Positions 17,307 to 26,070 of a stretch of 38,531 nucleotides of DNA are shown here, in pieces; position 1 is the first letter of the stretch, and each line of letters begins with the position of its first letter. The translations under genes were made by a program, and so were the position numbers. The notes under the pieces are model-generated. The model was not told the DNA's origin. It saw nothing but the letters and a program-made list of their open reading frames with translations, and did not search any database. Origin of the DNA: an uncultured Aquabacterium sp. (GTDB lineage Bacteria; Pseudomonadota; Gammaproteobacteria; Burkholderiales; Burkholderiaceae_C); NCBI RefSeq assembly GCF_947366995.1, contig NZ_CANBCC010000038.1:1-38531 (forward strand). The letters run 5' to 3'.

Positions 17307-17957
17307 TCAGGCCGTGGCGCGCGCCTGACGCCCGGCCTTCCAGGCCCCGAAAATGGCGATCAGCCCCGGCACCAAGATCATCGCCCAGATGATCTTGCTG
17401 AGGTGCTGTTGCACGAAGGGGATGTTGCCGAAGAGGTAGCCCACCACCGTGAGGCCCACCACCCAGATCAACGCACCGACCACGTTGTAGGCGGTGAAGG
17501 TGGTGCGGTTCATCTGCGCTACGCCGGCCACGAAGGGCGCGAAGGTGCGGATGAAGGGCATGAAGCGAGCCAGGATGATGGTGATGCCACCGTGCTTCTC
17601 GTAGAACGCATGGGCCGCATCGAACGCCTTGCGGTTGAACCAGCGCGAGTCCTCCCACTGGAACACCTTCGGCCCGATGTAGCGGCCGATGGAGTAATTG
17701 AGCTGGTCACCAGCAATGGCGGCCACCAGCAGCACGCCGATGGCCACCGGCAGGCTCAGCGAACCTGTGCCGGCCAGCGCACCCACCATGAACAGCAGCG
17801 AGTCGCCCGGCAGAAACGGCATGACCACCAGCCCCGTTTCCACGAACACGATCAGAAACAGCAGGGCGTACACCCAAGGGCCGTAGAGCTGCACGAACTC
17901 GGCAAGGTGCTTGTCGACGTGCAGGATGAAATCGATCAGAAAGTGGGCGAGCTCCAT
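17307..17957 (-). CDS. DedA-family membrane protein
   Basis: 216 residues with about five hydrophobic segments. Family motifs: FVETGLVVMPFLPGDSLLF near residues 38-56, GDQLNYSIGRYIG, and ARFMPFIRTFAPFVAG with the conserved arginines. DedA proteins support membrane energetics, drug and alkali resistance, and some members (UptA type) recycle undecaprenyl phosphate across the membrane. Its position beside an amidase and in a window with two polyprenyl-dependent transferases fits such a role, but that is inference. Convergent with amiC (9-base gap) and divergent from mutL (75-base gap). A CATAAT box lies eight bases before its ATG. Confidence 0.92.
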   Translation of the reverse strand: MELAHFLIDFILHVDKHLAEFVQLYGPWVYALLFLIVFVETGLVVMPFLPGDSLLFMVGALAGTGSLSLPVAIGVLLVAAIAGDQLNYSIGRYIGPKVFQWEDSRWFNRKAFDAAHAFYEKHGGITIILARFMPFIRTFAPFVAGVAQMNRTTFTAYNVVGALIWVVGLTVVGYLFGNIPFVQQHLSKIIWAMILVPGLIAIFGAWKAGRQARATA

Positions 17958-17965
17958 AGCGCGGG

Positions 17966-17971
17966 ATTATG
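17966..17971 (-). promoter_or_regulatory. Candidate -10 box of dedA, eight bases from its ATG
   Basis: Minus-strand CATAAT (5 of 6 to TATAAT) ends eight bases before the dedA ATG, predicting a transcript with no or almost no leader. No clear -35 is seen at 16-18 bases. Confidence 0.4.
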
Positions 17972-18020
17972 GCCGCATTGCCCGCAAGCCCCACCACCTG
18001 TCCGGGCGGCCCCGCGCTTC

Positions 18021-18026
18021 TACAAT
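18021..18026 (+). promoter_or_regulatory. Candidate -10 box of mutL, six bases from its ATG
   Basis: TACAAT (5 of 6 to TATAAT) followed by six bases and the mutL ATG. A weak CTGTCC (3 of 6) sits 17 bases upstream. Transcription would start at the A of the start codon, implying a leaderless mRNA. No Shine-Dalgarno is present. Confidence 0.45.
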
Positions 18027-18032
18027 GCGCAG

Positions 18033-20111
18033 ATGAATCTGGATACCGCCCCCGACCCTGCCACCGCCGATCAGACCGCCGCGGCGCCTGACGCCGGAGC
18101 CGAGCCGGTCCAGCGGCGCACCATCCAGGAACTGCCCGACGAGCTGATCAGCCAGATCGCCGCCGGCGAGGTGGTCGAACGGCCGGCTTCGGTCGTGCGC
18201 GAACTGGTGGACAACGCGCTTGATGCCGGCGCCCGGCAGGTCACCGTCAAGCTGATGGGGGGCGGCGTGCGCCAGATTCTCGTTGAGGACGACGGCTGCG
18301 GCATTCCCGTGCCCGAACTGCCACTGGCCCTCAAGCGCCACGCCACCAGCAAGATTCGCTCGCTGGACGACCTGGAGCACGTCGGCACCATGGGTTTTCG
18401 GGGCGAGGCGCTGGCGGCCATTGCCTCGGTGTCGGACATGTCGGTGGCCAGCCGCACCCCGCACGACGCCCACGCCCACCGGCTGGATGCCCGCTCGGGC
18501 GAACTGACGCCTGCGGCCCGTGCCGTGGGCACCAGCGTCGAGGCCCGTGAGCTCTTCTTCAATACGCCGGCCCGGCGCAAGTTTCTCAAGAGCGACGCGA
18601 CCGAGCTCGCGCATTGCCTCGAGGCCGTGCGCCGCCATGCCCTGGCTCGGCCGGAGGTCGGCTTTGCCGTATGGCACGAAGGCAAGCTGGTCGAACAGCT
18701 CCGCGCCGGCACGCCGGCCCAACGCCTGCAGGACGTGCTGGGCGACGAATTCGTGCGCACCAGCCGCGAGGTCGATCTGCAGATCGGGCCGATGCGGGTG
18801 CATGGGCGGGCCGGGCTGCCCGATGCCGCCCGCTCCCGTGCCGACTGGCAGTACTGCTATGTCAATGGCCGCTATGTGCGCGACAAGCTGATCTCGCACG
18901 GCGTGCGGTCGGCGTATGAGGACGTGCTGCACGGCTCACGCCAGCCCACCTATGTGCTGTTCATCGAGATCGACCCCGAGCGAGTGGACGTGAACGTGCA
19001 CCCGACCAAGATCGAGGTGCGTTTCCGTGATTCGCGCGAGGTGCACCAGGCCGTGCGCAAGGCGGTCGAGGCCACGCTGGCCCGGTCTCGCGCCGGTGCG
19101 GAGGCGGCGCCGTTGATGCCCGACCTGGCGCGTGCGGCTGCCGAGGCGCCCGACCCCGCCCCGGGCCCGTCGCAGGCATCGGACACCGTCAGCTGGAGCG
19201 GCGCCAACCGGACACAGAGCGCCCTGCCCTGGGCCCGCCCCGCCGGCACGACCGCGCCCGAGCAGCGCTGGGCCGGCTGGCCAGCGGCGGCAGGCACACC
19301 CACCGCGCCACTGGCGACCACGCCGGATCCCTTTGCCGACCTGGCACTGCCCCGCGTGGTGGCCCGCACGGACGGCGAGGTCGATGCCACGCAGCCCATG
19401 ACGTACGCGCACGCCGCATCTCGCCCGCTGGAGGTCGCCGAAGGCGTGCCGGGCGCTCTGCTCGCCACGGCGTCCGGCCCGGGGCACACGGCCTCGCCCG
19501 CCTCCAACGACAACACGGGCCACGAAGAATGGCCCCTCGGCCGCGCCATCGGGCAGATCGGGGGCATCTATGTGCTGGCCGAGAACGCCAAGGGCATGGT
19601 CATCGTCGACATGCACGCCGCCCATGAGCGGGTGGTTTACGAGCGGCTGAAGGCCCAACTGGCTCAGGCGCGGCTCGAAAGCCAACCCCTGCTGATCCCG
19701 CTGACCTTTGCCGCCTCGCCGGCCGAAATCGCCACGGCCGAGACCGCACGCGAGGCCCTGACCGAACTTGGCCTCGACATCGACGCGATCGGCCCCGGCA
19801 AGCTCGCCGTGCGTGCCGTGCCCGCGGCTCTGGCCCAGGCGGACGGCGTGGAACTGGCGCGCTCGGTGCTGGCCGAACTGGCCCAGCTGGATGCCAGCCA
19901 CGTCGTGCAGCGTGCCCAGCACGAACTGCTGGCCACCATGGCCTGCCACGGCGCCGTGCGGGCCAACCGCCAGCTGACGCTGACCGAAATGAATGCCCTG
20001 CTGCGCGACATGGAGGCCACCGAACGCGCCGACCAGTGCAACCACGGGCGCCCCACCTGGCGGCAGCTGACCCTGCGCGAACTGGATGCGCTGTTCATGC
20101 GCGGCCGCTGA
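18033..20111 (+). CDS. mutL: DNA mismatch repair protein MutL, endonuclease type
   Basis: 692 residues. The N-terminal GHKL ATPase is complete: ELVDNALDAGARQ, VEDDGCGIP, LKRHATSKI, TMGFRGEALAAIASV. A long Pro/Ala-rich linker spans about 355-500. The C-terminal domain has D526-M-H-A-x2-E-x4-E537, which fits the metal-binding D-x-H-A-x2-E-x4-E of endonuclease MutL proteins, plus ACHG, CNHGRP (from C669) and a terminal F-M-R (688-690). MutL links MutS mismatch recognition to strand removal; this form should nick DNA itself, without MutH. The true start is the ATG at 18033; the frame is open far upstream by GC bias. It leads a plus-strand run of four genes. Confidence 0.96.
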   Translation: MNLDTAPDPATADQTAAAPDAGAEPVQRRTIQELPDELISQIAAGEVVERPASVVRELVDNALDAGARQVTVKLMGGGVRQILVEDDGCGIPVPELPLALKRHATSKIRSLDDLEHVGTMGFRGEALAAIASVSDMSVASRTPHDAHAHRLDARSGELTPAARAVGTSVEARELFFNTPARRKFLKSDATELAHCLEAVRRHALARPEVGFAVWHEGKLVEQLRAGTPAQRLQDVLGDEFVRTSREVDLQIGPMRVHGRAGLPDAARSRADWQYCYVNGRYVRDKLISHGVRSAYEDVLHGSRQPTYVLFIEIDPERVDVNVHPTKIEVRFRDSREVHQAVRKAVEATLARSRAGAEAAPLMPDLARAAAEAPDPAPGPSQASDTVSWSGANRTQSALPWARPAGTTAPEQRWAGWPAAAGTPTAPLATTPDPFADLALPRVVARTDGEVDATQPMTYAHAASRPLEVAEGVPGALLATASGPGHTASPASNDNTGHEEWPLGRAIGQIGGIYVLAENAKGMVIVDMHAAHERVVYERLKAQLAQARLESQPLLIPLTFAASPAEIATAETAREALTELGLDIDAIGPGKLAVRAVPAALAQADGVELARSVLAELAQLDASHVVQRAQHELLATMACHGAVRANRQLTLTEMNALLRDMEATERADQCNHGRPTWRQLTLRELDALFMRGR

Positions 20112-20131
20112 CGCCACCCTGACTGTTTTTC

Positions 20132-21379
20132 ATGACCGAACGCAAGAAACTGAGCCTCAACCGCCCGGCCCCCACCGAAGGCGGTGACGCGCCCTCGCAC
20201 CGCAAGCCCCCCGTTCGCGGCAGCGGCACCGCACCGCGCAAACGCATGACGGCGGCTGAAGCCGCCCAGGCCCGAGAAGAGGCCGCGGCGCGCGCTGCGG
20301 CCGCCCCGACGCAACGTCGCCATCCGGACGATCGCACCGAACGCCCGCCGCGCCGCGATGCTTCGGGCCGCGATGATCGCCGGCCGCCCCCGCGCCGAGA
20401 GGACGACCGCCGGCCTGCACCCCAGCGAGCTGACGACCGCCGTGCCGCCCCGTATGGCGAGCCTCGCCATCCGCGTGACCGCGATGAAGCCGGCTACCGA
20501 AGCGACCGCAGCAATCTGGCGAACCGACGTGATCCGGGCGACCGGTCCGACCGCACCCCCCGTGCCGCACCGCGCCCTGCGCAACCGCCGCACACCGAGC
20601 GCCCGACGCCCGATGACGGTCGCATGCGCCTGTCCAAGCTGATGAGCGAACGCGGCCTGGCCTCGCGCCGTGAGGCCGACGAGTGGATCGAACAAGGCTG
20701 GGTGCGCGTCAACGGTGAGGTGGTGGACGAACTGGGCACCCGCGTGCTGCCCGATGTCGAGGTCACCATCGACCCGCTGGCCCGCACGCAGCAGGCCGAG
20801 CGCGTGACCATCCTGCTGCACAAGCCGATCGGCTACGTCAGCGGCCAGGCAGAAGACGGGCATGAGCCCGCCGTCACGCTGATCCGTCCGGAAAACCGCT
20901 GGAAGGACGATCGCCAGCCGCTGCAGCTCACGCGCGGGCACCTGCGCCACCTTGCACCCGCCGGCCGACTCGACATCGACTCGACCGGGCTGCTGGTCCT
21001 CACCCAGGATGGCCGCATCGCGCGCCAGCTCATCGGCGAGGACTCGGGCGTCGAGAAGGAATACCTGGTGCGTGTGCAGGCCGTCGACGCGCCGGACGCC
21101 GAAAACGTCTCGGCCGTCGTGCCGCCCGAAGTGATCGAGCAGCTGCGCTTTGGCCTGGAACTCGACGGCCGCCAGTTGAAGCCGGCTCAGGTGTCCTGGC
21201 AGAACGAACAGCAGTTGCGCTTCGTGCTGCGCGAAGGCCGCAAGCGCCAGATCCGCCGCATGTGCGAGCTGGTGGGCCTGCGCGTGGTGGGCCTCAAGCG
21301 TGTGCGCATGGGCCGCATCACGCTGGGCAAGCTGCCCGTGGGCGAATGGCGATTCCTGAGGGCCGATGAGCGCTTCTGA
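20132..21379 (+). CDS. RNA pseudouridine synthase of the RsuA/RluF family with long Arg/Asp-rich N-terminal extension
   Basis: 415 residues, far longer than the roughly 290 of Escherichia coli RluF. Residues 1-164 are low complexity, rich in Arg, Asp, Pro and Ala, and include three 10-residue tandem repeats starting DDRR (81-110). An S4 RNA-binding domain follows ([19 protein letters not shown], 165-183). The catalytic domain has [14 protein letters not shown] with catalytic D281, [10 protein letters not shown], and [17 protein letters not shown]; the ending LPVGEWRFL resembles RluF. These enzymes convert specific uridines in rRNA or tRNA to pseudouridine; the target base is uncertain. It starts 20 bases after mutL and overlaps the exporter gene by 14 bases. 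Confidence 0.88.
   Translation: MTERKKLSLNRPAPTEGGDAPSHRKPPVRGSGTAPRKRMTAAEAAQAREEAAARAAAAPTQRRHPDDRTERPPRRDASGRDDRRPPPRREDDRRPAPQRADDRRAAPYGEPRHPRDRDEAGYRSDRSNLANRRDPGDRSDRTPRAAPRPAQPPHTERPTPDDGRMRLSKLMSERGLASRREADEWIEQGWVRVNGEVVDELGTRVLPDVEVTIDPLARTQQAERVTILLHKPIGYVSGQAEDGHEPAVTLIRPENRWKDDRQPLQLTRGHLRHLAPAGRLDIDSTGLLVLTQDGRIARQLIGEDSGVEKEYLVRVQAVDAPDAENVSAVVPPEVIEQLRFGLELDGRQLKPAQVSWQNEQQLRFVLREGRKRQIRRMCELVGLRVVGLKRVRMGRITLGKLPVGEWRFLRADERF
20372..20461 (+). repeat. Three in-frame 30-base tandem repeats (10-residue DDRR units)
   Basis: Three consecutive 30-base units in the N-terminal extension of the pseudouridine synthase. Each encodes DDRR followed by P or A and five variable residues. 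The DNA copies have diverged mostly at third positions and in the second half of each unit. Confidence 0.8.
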
Positions 21380-22637
21380 CGCTGGGGCGGCGCGCCCGCC
21401 CGGCCACGGCATCCCCACGTGGGTGGTGGTCGTGGCCCTCAGCATGCTGCTCGGCCTGCAGCCGATCACGACCGACCTCTACCTGCCCGCGCTGCCGCAG
21501 TTGCAGGTCGCGCTGGGTCTGACGCCCTCTCTGGCGCAATGGACGCTGTCGGTGCTGATGCTGAGCTTCGGCTTCGGCCAGCTGGTGTGGGGGCCGATTG
21601 CCGACCGCATTGGCCGCCGCCCGGTGTTGCGCTGGGGGCTGGGCCTGTACGTGCTGGCCAGCATCGCGGCCACGCTGGCGCAGGATTTCAGCATCGTCAT
21701 TGCCGCGCGCATCGCACAGGGCGCGAGCCTGTCGGGCGTGGTGATGTGCGGCCGCGCCATGGTGCGCGACCTGTACGAGCCCGAAGATGGCGCGCGCATG
21801 ATGGCCCACGGCATGGGCGGGCTGGGCGTGATCGCCCTGGTCGGCCCCGTGCTGGGCGGCCTGGCGGCCACGCATGGCGGGTGGCGCGCCACCATGTCGA
21901 TCCTGGCGATTTCCGGCGCCATCATCCTCGCCTTCATCTGGTGGCGCCTGCCCGAAACGCTGGCCCCTGAGCGCCGACAGGCCGCGCTGCCGTGGCGCAC
22001 ACTGGTGCGCAACTGGATCGGCATCGGCCGGCAGCCGGTGTTCCGCAGCTACGCACTGCTGTCGGCCTCGACCTACGGCGGGCTGTTCGTCTTCCTGTCG
22101 ATCTCGTCCTTCGTGTTCATCAACGTGCTGGGCATCAGCCGCACGGCCTACGGCCTCGTGATGGCCAGCACCTCGCTGTCCTACCTGTTGGGCACCCTGC
22201 ATTGCCGGCGCACGCTGAGCCGGCAAGGGCTGCGCGGCACGGTGCGGCGCGCGGGCTGGTTCCCGCTGGTGGGCGGCGTGTGGGGCCTGTGCATCTCGCT
22301 GGCACAACTCAGCACCGGCTGGGATGTGCCTTCCTGGGCCTTGCTGCCCGGCCTGTGGCTGTACGCCTTCGGGCACGGCATCCACCAGCCCTGCGGCCAG
22401 ACCGGCGTGGTGGCGGCCTTCCCGCACCAGGCGGGCGCCGCATCGGCCTTGTCGGGCTTCGTGCTGTCGGTGATCGCGTTCGGCGTGGGCGCCGTCATGT
22501 CCGGCTGGACTGCCCTGCCCGGCTGGGCCGGCACCATTCACCCGCTGACACTCGGCATGGCACTGGGCGGCGCCTGCACTGCCCGCGTGGCGCTGCACCG
22601 CGTCCAGCGCCATGGCCTGATCCCGCAAGCCGCCTGA
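21366..22637 (+). CDS. Bcr/CflA-type MFS drug exporter
   Basis: 423 residues and about 12 hydrophobic helices. The first helix ends in [17 protein letters not shown], a hallmark of the Bcr/CflA subfamily (D in helix 1). The MFS loop motif is [16 protein letters not shown], followed by [23 protein letters not shown] and [15 protein letters not shown] (motif C type). These are proton-driven exporters for bicyclomycin, sulfonamides, chloramphenicol or metabolites such as cysteine; the substrate cannot be told. The start overlaps the pseudouridine synthase stop by 14 bases, and miaA begins four bases after its stop, so it lies inside an RNA-modification/repair operon with which it has no evident functional link. 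Confidence 0.9.
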   Translation: MSASDAGAARPPGHGIPTWVVVVALSMLLGLQPITTDLYLPALPQLQVALGLTPSLAQWTLSVLMLSFGFGQLVWGPIADRIGRRPVLRWGLGLYVLASIAATLAQDFSIVIAARIAQGASLSGVVMCGRAMVRDLYEPEDGARMMAHGMGGLGVIALVGPVLGGLAATHGGWRATMSILAISGAIILAFIWWRLPETLAPERRQAALPWRTLVRNWIGIGRQPVFRSYALLSASTYGGLFVFLSISSFVFINVLGISRTAYGLVMASTSLSYLLGTLHCRRTLSRQGLRGTVRRAGWFPLVGGVWGLCISLAQLSTGWDVPSWALLPGLWLYAFGHGIHQPCGQTGVVAAFPHQAGAASALSGFVLSVIAFGVGAVMSGWTALPGWAGTIHPLTLGMALGGACTARVALHRVQRHGLIPQAA

Positions 22638-22641
22638 ACCC

Positions 22642-23622
22642 ATGAGCCATCCCCACACCGAACCTCTGTGGATCCTGACCGGGCCCACGGCCTGCGGCAA
22701 GACCGCGGTGGCGCTCGAACTGGCCCGGCATCTGCCACTGGAAATCATCAGTGTCGACTCGGCCCTGATCTACCGCGGCATGGACATCGGCACCGCCAAG
22801 CCCACCCGCGAGGAACAGGCTCAGGTGCCTCACCACCTGATCGACATCCTCGACCCGACCGAGCGCTACAGCGCGGCGCGCTTCGTGGCCGACGCCGAGG
22901 CCCTCGTGGCCGACATCCGTGCGCGCGGGCGAACCCCGCTGCTGGTGGGCGGCACCATGCTCTACCTGAAGGCCCTGCTGGAAGGCATCGACGACATGCC
23001 CGCCATTCCGCCCGAAGTGCGTGCCGAGGTCGACACCCGGATGCGCACCCAGGGCAGCCACGCTCTGCACGCCGAGCTAACCCGCGTGGACCCGGCGACG
23101 GCCACCCGCCTGGCCCCCGGCGACACGCAGCGCATCCAGCGTGCACTGGAGGTGTGGCACGCTACGGGCACGCCGCTATCGGCCTTTCACCAGCGAAGCC
23201 AGCAGGACGGCGCCGCGCAGCGCCCGGCCATCATCGTGTCACTCGAGCCAGAGGACCGGGCCTGGCTGCACCGCCGCGTCGCGCTGCGCTACCAGCAGAT
23301 GATGGCCGCCGGCTTCGTCGACGAGGTGCGCGCCCTTCGTGCGCGCCCTGAACTGCATGCCGACCTGCCCGCCATCCGCTGCGTGGGCTACCGCCAGGTG
23401 TGGGAGGCGCTGGATGCGAGCCTGGACCTGAATGACCCCGCCACGCTGGCCGAGGTCACCGAGCGCGGCGTCGCGGCCACGCGTCAACTTGCGAAGCGCC
23501 AGGTGACATGGCTGCGCAGCATGCAAAAGCGTCACGTCATCGCATGTGACCAGGGCCAGACGGCGGCTACCCTGTCGGACAGGGCCCGTGCACTCTTCAC
23601 GACAGGCTCGCCCCCGAATTGA
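22642..23622 (+). CDS. miaA: tRNA dimethylallyltransferase MiaA
   Basis: 326 residues. The P-loop is GPTACGKT (14-21), followed by [22 protein letters not shown], the conserved substrate loop, then [20 protein letters not shown] and [16 protein letters not shown]. The C-terminal region has [14 protein letters not shown] and [14 protein letters not shown]. MiaA places a dimethylallyl group on N6 of A37 in tRNAs that read UNN codons. It lies four bases after the exporter gene, at the end of the mutL run, matching the mutL-miaA proximity known in other proteobacteria. No hfq follows here, unlike in enterobacteria. Confidence 0.96.
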   Translation: MSHPHTEPLWILTGPTACGKTAVALELARHLPLEIISVDSALIYRGMDIGTAKPTREEQAQVPHHLIDILDPTERYSAARFVADAEALVADIRARGRTPLLVGGTMLYLKALLEGIDDMPAIPPEVRAEVDTRMRTQGSHALHAELTRVDPATATRLAPGDTQRIQRALEVWHATGTPLSAFHQRSQQDGAAQRPAIIVSLEPEDRAWLHRRVALRYQQMMAAGFVDEVRALRARPELHADLPAIRCVGYRQVWEALDASLDLNDPATLAEVTERGVAATRQLAKRQVTWLRSMQKRHVIACDQGQTAATLSDRARALFTTGSPPN

Positions 23623-23716
23623 GGTGGGTTAAGTCAATCGACTGTACTTGCGTCTAAGCTCGGCGATCCCCTTTTTGCCGTGCGACGTGCGGCTCTGGGC
23701 CGAAGTTGGAGTTGTG

Positions 23717-24487
23717 ATGCCATACGAGCTGTTCCGCGATCAGGGCCACGCCTGCCTGATGTTTTCCGACCTCAGTAATGAGGGCGGTGAGGCCGTGCAG
23801 GCCAACCAGTTCCTGATCGTCGATGGCGACCATGGCGCCATCATCGACCCGGGCGGCAACCTCGCCTACAGCGAGCTCTACCTGGGCATGACGCGGCACT
23901 TCCCGCCCTCGCGCCTGTCCGCCATTCTGGCCTCGCACGCCGACCCGGACATCATCGCCTCGCTCGATCGCTGGATGACGGCCACGCCCGACGCCAAGCT
24001 GTACGTGTCGACGCTGTGGGAGCGCTTCGTGCCGCACTTCTGCAAGCCGGGCAAGACCACCGGCCGCATCGTCGGCATCCCCGACCCCGGGATGCGCATC
24101 CGCGTGGGTCGCAACGACCTCATCGCCCTGCCCGCGCACTTCATGCACGCCGAGGGCAACTTCCAGTTCTACGACCCGATCAGCCGCATCCTGTTCTCGG
24201 GCGACCTGGGCGTGTCCTTCGTGTCGGGCGAAGGCGCCAAGCAGCCCATCCGCTCGCTCAACCCGCTGCCGCGCGGCATGGAAAGCTTCCACCGCCGCTA
24301 CATGGTCTCAAACAAGATCCTGCGCAGCTGGGCCCGGATGGTGCGCACGCTGAAGATCGACATGATCGTGCCGCAGCACGGCGCGCCGCTGGCCGGTGCC
24401 GCCGTCAAGGAGTTCATCGACTGGGCGGAGCAGCTGTCGTGCGGGATCGACCTGATGTCGGACGCGAACTACATCGTGCCGAACTGA
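23717..24487 (+). CDS. Metallo-beta-lactamase-fold di-iron protein (ODP/flavodiiron-like)
   Basis: 256 residues from the ATG at 23717, which has GGAG five bases upstream (23708-23711); an in-frame start at 23648 lacks such a site. It has the MBL fold but with H74-x-D76-x-D78 (SHADPDI) in place of HxHxDH, then H141/H144 in PAHFMHAEGNFQFYDP, D163 in LFSGDLG and H221 in PQHGAPL. This pattern matches stand-alone relatives of the flavodiiron MBL domain, some of which bind oxygen at a di-iron site (ODP of Treponema). No flavodoxin domain is attached. It might sense or reduce O2 or NO; no chemotaxis gene is next to it. The upstream 94-base gap holds no convincing promoter. Confidence 0.78.
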   Translation: MPYELFRDQGHACLMFSDLSNEGGEAVQANQFLIVDGDHGAIIDPGGNLAYSELYLGMTRHFPPSRLSAILASHADPDIIASLDRWMTATPDAKLYVSTLWERFVPHFCKPGKTTGRIVGIPDPGMRIRVGRNDLIALPAHFMHAEGNFQFYDPISRILFSGDLGVSFVSGEGAKQPIRSLNPLPRGMESFHRRYMVSNKILRSWARMVRTLKIDMIVPQHGAPLAGAAVKEFIDWAEQLSCGIDLMSDANYIVPN

Positions 24488-24512
24488 ACCGGCATCGGTG
24501 CAGACACCGGCG

Positions 24513-26069
24513 TCAGTGGGCGCCGGAATCCACCGCGGCCCCGCCAGCGCGCTTCGGACGCGTCATCCACACCAGCGGAATCATCAGCAGGAACAGGCAG
24601 GCCGACGCCAGGTAGACGTCGTCGGCTGCGCGGGTGAAGGCCTGCTGATCGATGAGGCGTGTGATCTGCGCGGCGGCCTGCTCGAAGCCCAGCCCGCCGC
24701 GCGACAGCGTGTCCAACGCCTCCATCGCCCCCGGGTCGGTACGGCTCACGTGCTCGACCATGTGCACATGGTGCAGCGTGGCGCGGTTGTCCCACACCGT
24801 GGTCACGGTCGACGTGCCGATGGCCCCCGCCGTGATCCGCACGAAGTTGCTCAGGCCCGAGGCCGCCGGGATGCGGTCAGGCGTGAGCCCGGACAAGGTG
24901 ATGGCGCTCAGCGGGATGAAGAAGAACGCCAGCGCCGCACCCTGGATGATGGTGGGCAGCATGATGTGTTGGAAGTCGGCCTGCACCGTGAAGTGCGAGC
25001 GCATCCACAGCACCAGCGCGAACACGCAGAACGACACGGTGGCCAGCGCCCGCGGATCGACCCGGCTCACGTTCTTGCCCACCACCGGCGACAGCAGGAT
25101 GGCCAGCAACCCCACCGGCGCGACCGCCATGCCCGCCACTGAGGCGGTGTAGCCCATGTGCTGCTGCAGCCACAACGGCAATACCACCACGTTGCCGAAG
25201 AAGAGTCCGTAGCCGATCGACAGCGTCAGCACGCCGAAGGCGAAGTTCTGCTTCGAGAACAGCCGCAGGTCGACCACCGGGTGGTCCTGCGTCAGCTCCC
25301 AGATCACGAAGACGATGAAACCGATGAGTGCCACCAGGGCCATCGCAATGATCTGGCCGCTCTCAAACCAGTCCAGCTCCTTGCCCTTGTCGAGCATGAC
25401 CTGCAGCGCACCCACCCACAGCACCAGCAGCGCCAGCCCGACCGTGTCGATGGGCAGCTTGCGCGTGGGCGTCTCGCGCTTCTTGTAGATGCGCCAGGCC
25501 ACGGCGGCGGCGCCCAGGCCCACGGGCACGTTGATGTAGAAGATCCACGGCCACGACAAGTTGTCGGTGATCCAGCCGCCCAACAAAGGCCCGGTCACGG
25601 GTGCGACCAGCGTGGTCATCGACCACATCGCCAAGGCCATGCCAGCCTTGGCCGGCGCATAGCTGCTCAGCAGCAGGGTCTGCGACAGCGGGATCATCGG
25701 CCCTGCGACCAGCCCCTGCAGCACGCGAAAGGCAATCAGCATCTCGAGCGACGTGGCGAGCCCGCACAGCCACGAGGCCAGCACGAAGAGCAGCACACTG
25801 GCCGTGAACAGGCGCACCGCACCGAAGCGCTGGGTGAGCCAGCCCGTCAGCGGCACCGAGATGGCGTTGGCCACGCCAAAGCTTGTGATCACCCACGTGC
25901 CCTGCGTGGGGCTCACGCCCAGGTTGCCAGCAATGGCGGGCAGGGACACGTTGGCGATCGACGAGTCGAGCACGTTCATGAACGTGGCCAGCGACAGCGC
26001 CACGGTGCCCAGGGCCAGTTCACCGCCCTGCAAGGGGCGCGGGGCGGCGGCCGCCGCGGTGGCACTCAC
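24513..26069 (-). CDS. emrB: DHA2-family MFS multidrug exporter, EmrB type
   Basis: 518 residues with about 14 hydrophobic helices. Motifs: FMNVLDSSIANVSLPAIAG in helix 1 (the LDxTIVNVALP-type signature), GTWVITSFGVANAI, the loop LTGWLTQRFGAVR, and GLVAGPMIPLSQTLL. It pumps amphipathic drugs using the proton gradient. The start is a GTG at 26069, one base after the emrA stop (TGA-T-GTG), so translation is coupled. With the adaptor and outer-membrane lipoprotein upstream it should form a complete inner-membrane/adaptor/outer-membrane pump. It ends convergent with the MBL-fold gene, leaving 25 bases that contain a small hairpin but no T tract. Confidence 0.93.
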   Translation of the reverse strand: MSATAAAAAPRPLQGGELALGTVALSLATFMNVLDSSIANVSLPAIAGNLGVSPTQGTWVITSFGVANAISVPLTGWLTQRFGAVRLFTASVLLFVLASWLCGLATSLEMLIAFRVLQGLVAGPMIPLSQTLLLSSYAPAKAGMALAMWSMTTLVAPVTGPLLGGWITDNLSWPWIFYINVPVGLGAAAVAWRIYKKRETPTRKLPIDTVGLALLVLWVGALQVMLDKGKELDWFESGQIIAMALVALIGFIVFVIWELTQDHPVVDLRLFSKQNFAFGVLTLSIGYGLFFGNVVVLPLWLQQHMGYTASVAGMAVAPVGLLAILLSPVVGKNVSRVDPRALATVSFCVFALVLWMRSHFTVQADFQHIMLPTIIQGAALAFFFIPLSAITLSGLTPDRIPAASGLSNFVRITAGAIGTSTVTTVWDNRATLHHVHMVEHVSRTDPGAMEALDTLSRGGLGFEQAAAQITRLIDQQAFTRAADDVYLASACLFLLMIPLVWMTRPKRAGGAAVDSGAH

Positions 26070-26070
26070 A

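Noticed and set aside
17403-18032. N-terminal extension of mutL reaching back through dedA
   Set aside because: The frame is open but lies antisense to dedA and precedes the conserved MutL start; the ATG at 18033 is preceded by a promoter-like box.
19664-21469. A 601-codon minus-strand frame opposite mutL and the pseudouridine synthase
   Set aside because: Low-complexity antisense translation; both plus-strand genes have clear catalytic motifs.
24488-24512. CGGTG/CACCG hairpin in the convergent gap of the MBL-fold gene and emrB
   Set aside because: Only five base pairs and no T tract in either direction, so I do not call a terminator.
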